The notes beneath the pieces are model-generated. The model was given only the letters and a program-made list of their open reading frames with translations, was not told where the DNA came from and did not search any database. 64,000 nucleotides of DNA from Prauserella rugosa. GTDB taxonomy: Bacteria > Actinomycetota > Actinomycetes > Mycobacteriales > Pseudonocardiaceae. Shown here piece by piece: positions 62,365-64,000 of this stretch (its first letter is position 1; each line of letters begins with the position of its first letter). The DNA is taken from contig NZ_JOIJ01000005.1 of the NCBI RefSeq assembly GCF_000719975.1, positions 1 to 64,000 on the forward strand. The letters are read 5' to 3'. A program made the position numbers and the translations under genes.

Positions 62365-64000
62365 ATGGTCAATCCGGGTCAGGCGGTGCAGGACGGCGGA
62401 CAGGCTGAGTACGGGCAGGTCGAGTACGGGCGAGCGGAGTATCGCGCCGAGGACGCGTGCGCGGCCGAACTGCTGTGTGATCGGCATCCGGGCGAGGCCG
62501 TGGCGTTCCGGATCGTCGGCGACGACCTCAGCACACGGGAGTTGACGTTCGGCGAGCTGACGACCCGGTCCACGCGGATCGCGGCCGTGTTGGCCGAGCG
62601 CGGGGTCCGGCGAGGCGACGCCGTGGGCGTGCTGATGGGCAAGTCGGCGGAGCTGCCCGCGGTGCTGCTCGGCATCTGGCGACTCGGTGCCGTGCACATC
62701 CCGCTGTTCACGGCGTTCGCCAGGCCCGCGATCGAGATGCGGCTCGACGGCGGCGACGCCCGCGTGGTGGTCGCCGACGCCGACCAGGTCGACAAGCTCG
62801 ACGCCGACGCGGGCAGGCGGGTGCTCCAGGTCGGCGGAGCGGTGCCGACGACCCCGGGACGGGAGCGCCTTGACGACGCGCTCGCGGCCGCGGACGACGC
62901 CCCGGCGGCGGAACCGGTTCGCGTCGGCGGGGACGGAACGCTCGTGCTGCTGTTCACCAGCGGCACGACCGGCACGCCCAAGGGCGTGCCCGTGCCCGTG
63001 CGGGCACTCGCCTCGATGGAGCGTTACCTGCTGGACGCCTTGGATGTGCGGCCCGACGACGTGTTCTGGAACGCCGCCGACCCGGGCTGGGCGTACGGGC
63101 TGTACTACGGCATCCTCGCGCCGCTGGCCCTCGGCAGGACGAGCATCCTGCTGCACGCCGGGTTCTCCCCGGCGTTGACGTGGCGGGTGCTGGAGACCTT
63201 CGGGGTCACCAACTTCGCCGCCGCTCCGACGATCTACCGCGCCCTTCGCGGTGAGCAGTCGGAGGCGGGCACGTCGGTGCGGCTGCGGTGCGCGTCGTCG
63301 GCGGGCGAGCCGCTGACGCCCGAGGTGGTCGGCTGGTCGTCGGACGCGCTCGGGGCCGAGGTGCGCGATCACTACGGCCAGACCGAGCACGGCATGGTCG
63401 TCGGCAACCTGTGGAAGCCGGAGCTCAAGGCCGATGTGGTGCCCGGGTCGATGGGGTTCGCCCTGCCGGGATGGTCGTGTGCGGTCCTCGCCGACGACGC
63501 CGACGAACCCGTTCGGCCGGGCACGGTCGGTCGCCTGGCGATCGATGTCGAGGGCAGCCCGATGATGTGGTTCGGCGGTTACGCGGGTGCCCCGGAGCGC
63601 ACCGCGGAGCGGTTCACCGCCGACGGCCGCTGGTATCTCACGGGCGACACGGCCTACCAGGACGAGGACGGAAGGCTGTACTTCTCCTCGCGGGACGACG
63701 ACGTGATCATCATGGCCGGTTACCGCATCGGCCCGTTCGACGTCGAGAGCGTGCTCGTCGGGCACGAGGCCGTGCTGGAGGCCGCGGTGATCGGCGCACC
63801 GGACGAGCTGCGGGGCGAGGTCCTCGAGGCCTACGTCGTGTTGCGCCAGGACGCGGAGCCGACGCCCGAGCTCGAGTCCGAGCTGCAACAGCAGGTCAAG
63901 CGGGAGTTCGCCGCGCACGCCTACCCACGGCGCGTGCACGTCGTGGAGACCCTGCCGAAGACACCCAGCGGCAAGATCCAGCGGTTCAAACTGCGCGAGC
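62365..64000 (+). CDS. Acyl-CoA synthetase (AMP-forming), 3' end cut by window
   Basis: ATG 62365 (after GAAGGAG) opens a frame running to the window edge, at least 545 codons. Motifs: LLFTSGTTGTPKGVP, YGQTEHGM, GDTAY, SRDDDVIIMAGYRIGPFDVES and PKTPSGKIQRF with the catalytic lysine. It resembles medium-chain acyl-CoA or acetyl-CoA synthetases. Near the N-terminus a repeated peptide (AEYGQVEYGRAEY) reflects a local DNA repeat. It is divergent from the GAF-LuxR regulator. Confidence 0.9.
   Translation, partial: MVNPGQAVQDGGQAEYGQVEYGRAEYRAEDACAAELLCDRHPGEAVAFRIVGDDLSTRELTFGELTTRSTRIAAVLAERGVRRGDAVGVLMGKSAELPAVLLGIWRLGAVHIPLFTAFARPAIEMRLDGGDARVVVADADQVDKLDADAGRRVLQVGGAVPTTPGRERLDDALAAADDAPAAEPVRVGGDGTLVLLFTSGTTGTPKGVPVPVRALASMERYLLDALDVRPDDVFWNAADPGWAYGLYYGILAPLALGRTSILLHAGFSPALTWRVLETFGVTNFAAAPTIYRALRGEQSEAGTSVRLRCASSAGEPLTPEVVGWSSDALGAEVRDHYGQTEHGMVVGNLWKPELKADVVPGSMGFALPGWSCAVLADDADEPVRPGTVGRLAIDVEGSPMMWFGGYAGAPERTAERFTADGRWYLTGDTAYQDEDGRLYFSSRDDDVIIMAGYRIGPFDVESVLVGHEAVLEAAVIGAPDELRGEVLEAYVVLRQDAEPTPELESELQQQVKREFAAHAYPRRVHVVETLPKTPSGKIQRFKLRE

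Overview
The window is about 64 kb of high-GC actinobacterial DNA. Gene content, GC-rich third codon positions, frequent GTG/TTG starts, 4-base ATGA gene overlaps, an IHF-like mihF gene, an F420-dependent glucose-6-phosphate dehydrogenase and a DUF3558 lipoprotein fit the family Pseudonocardiaceae (Saccharomonospora, Prauserella or Amycolatopsis type). The genus is an inference.

Positions 1 to about 6870 are one end of an integrated mobile element. It is visibly less GC-rich than the rest. It carries an HNH nuclease with zinc ribbons, an intergenic region full of strong stem-loops, a run of very small translationally coupled genes (one ribbon-helix-helix-like, one zinc-ribbon), then on the minus strand a DUF3558-type lipoprotein, a helical secreted-protein-like gene and a large serine recombinase as the last gene. 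The element sits inside an APC-family permease gene, whose 3' part resumes at about 6880. The left part of the element, and any capsid, replication or transfer genes, lie outside the window.

Positions 6880 to 64000 are ordinary chromosome. In order: aldose epimerase and amidohydrolase; acyl-CoA dehydrogenase divergent from a TetR/PfkB pair; citrate synthase; a tetR-glpD pair divergent from an alkyl-DHAP-synthase-like flavoprotein (an arrangement like Rv2249c-Rv2251 in M. tuberculosis); a C39-type peptidase; acyl-CoA synthetase; mihF; isochorismate synthase with a phosphopantetheinyl transferase; XRE-cupin regulator divergent from a thioredoxin-reductase-like flavoprotein; an enoyl-CoA hydratase/acyl-CoA ligase/TetR operon; a DtxR-type metalloregulator. 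A SnoaL-like/DUF1214/SDR/sulfotransferase group carries two KstR-like boxes and resembles the Rv3529c-Rv3531c group. A CysQ-like phosphatase, RecQ, a Vgb-type lyase, a lipase, PhoD phosphatase, a three-gene sensor/response-regulator system, manganese catalase, a ferritin-like/heme-oxygenase-like enzyme, a HemK-like methyltransferase with a CDGSH protein, LexA, a STAS-domain fusion, hydroxyacyl-CoA dehydrogenase, Fgd, a GAF-LuxR regulator and a truncated acyl-CoA synthetase complete the window.

The most unusual non-coding signal is a pair of repeat arrays (10342-10657 and 37078-37398). Each lies between convergent genes and is built from units starting GTGTTG with a nearly strict 21-bp period. 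The two arms of each array are inverted relative to each other, so that each arm reads in the direction of the gene it follows. A second family of long GC-rich hairpins (11836, 15106, 21013, 27388) follows or separates genes. Two genes are split by frameshifts in this sequence (39313-39778 and 45985-46802). No tRNA, rRNA, CRISPR array or insertion sequence was recognised.
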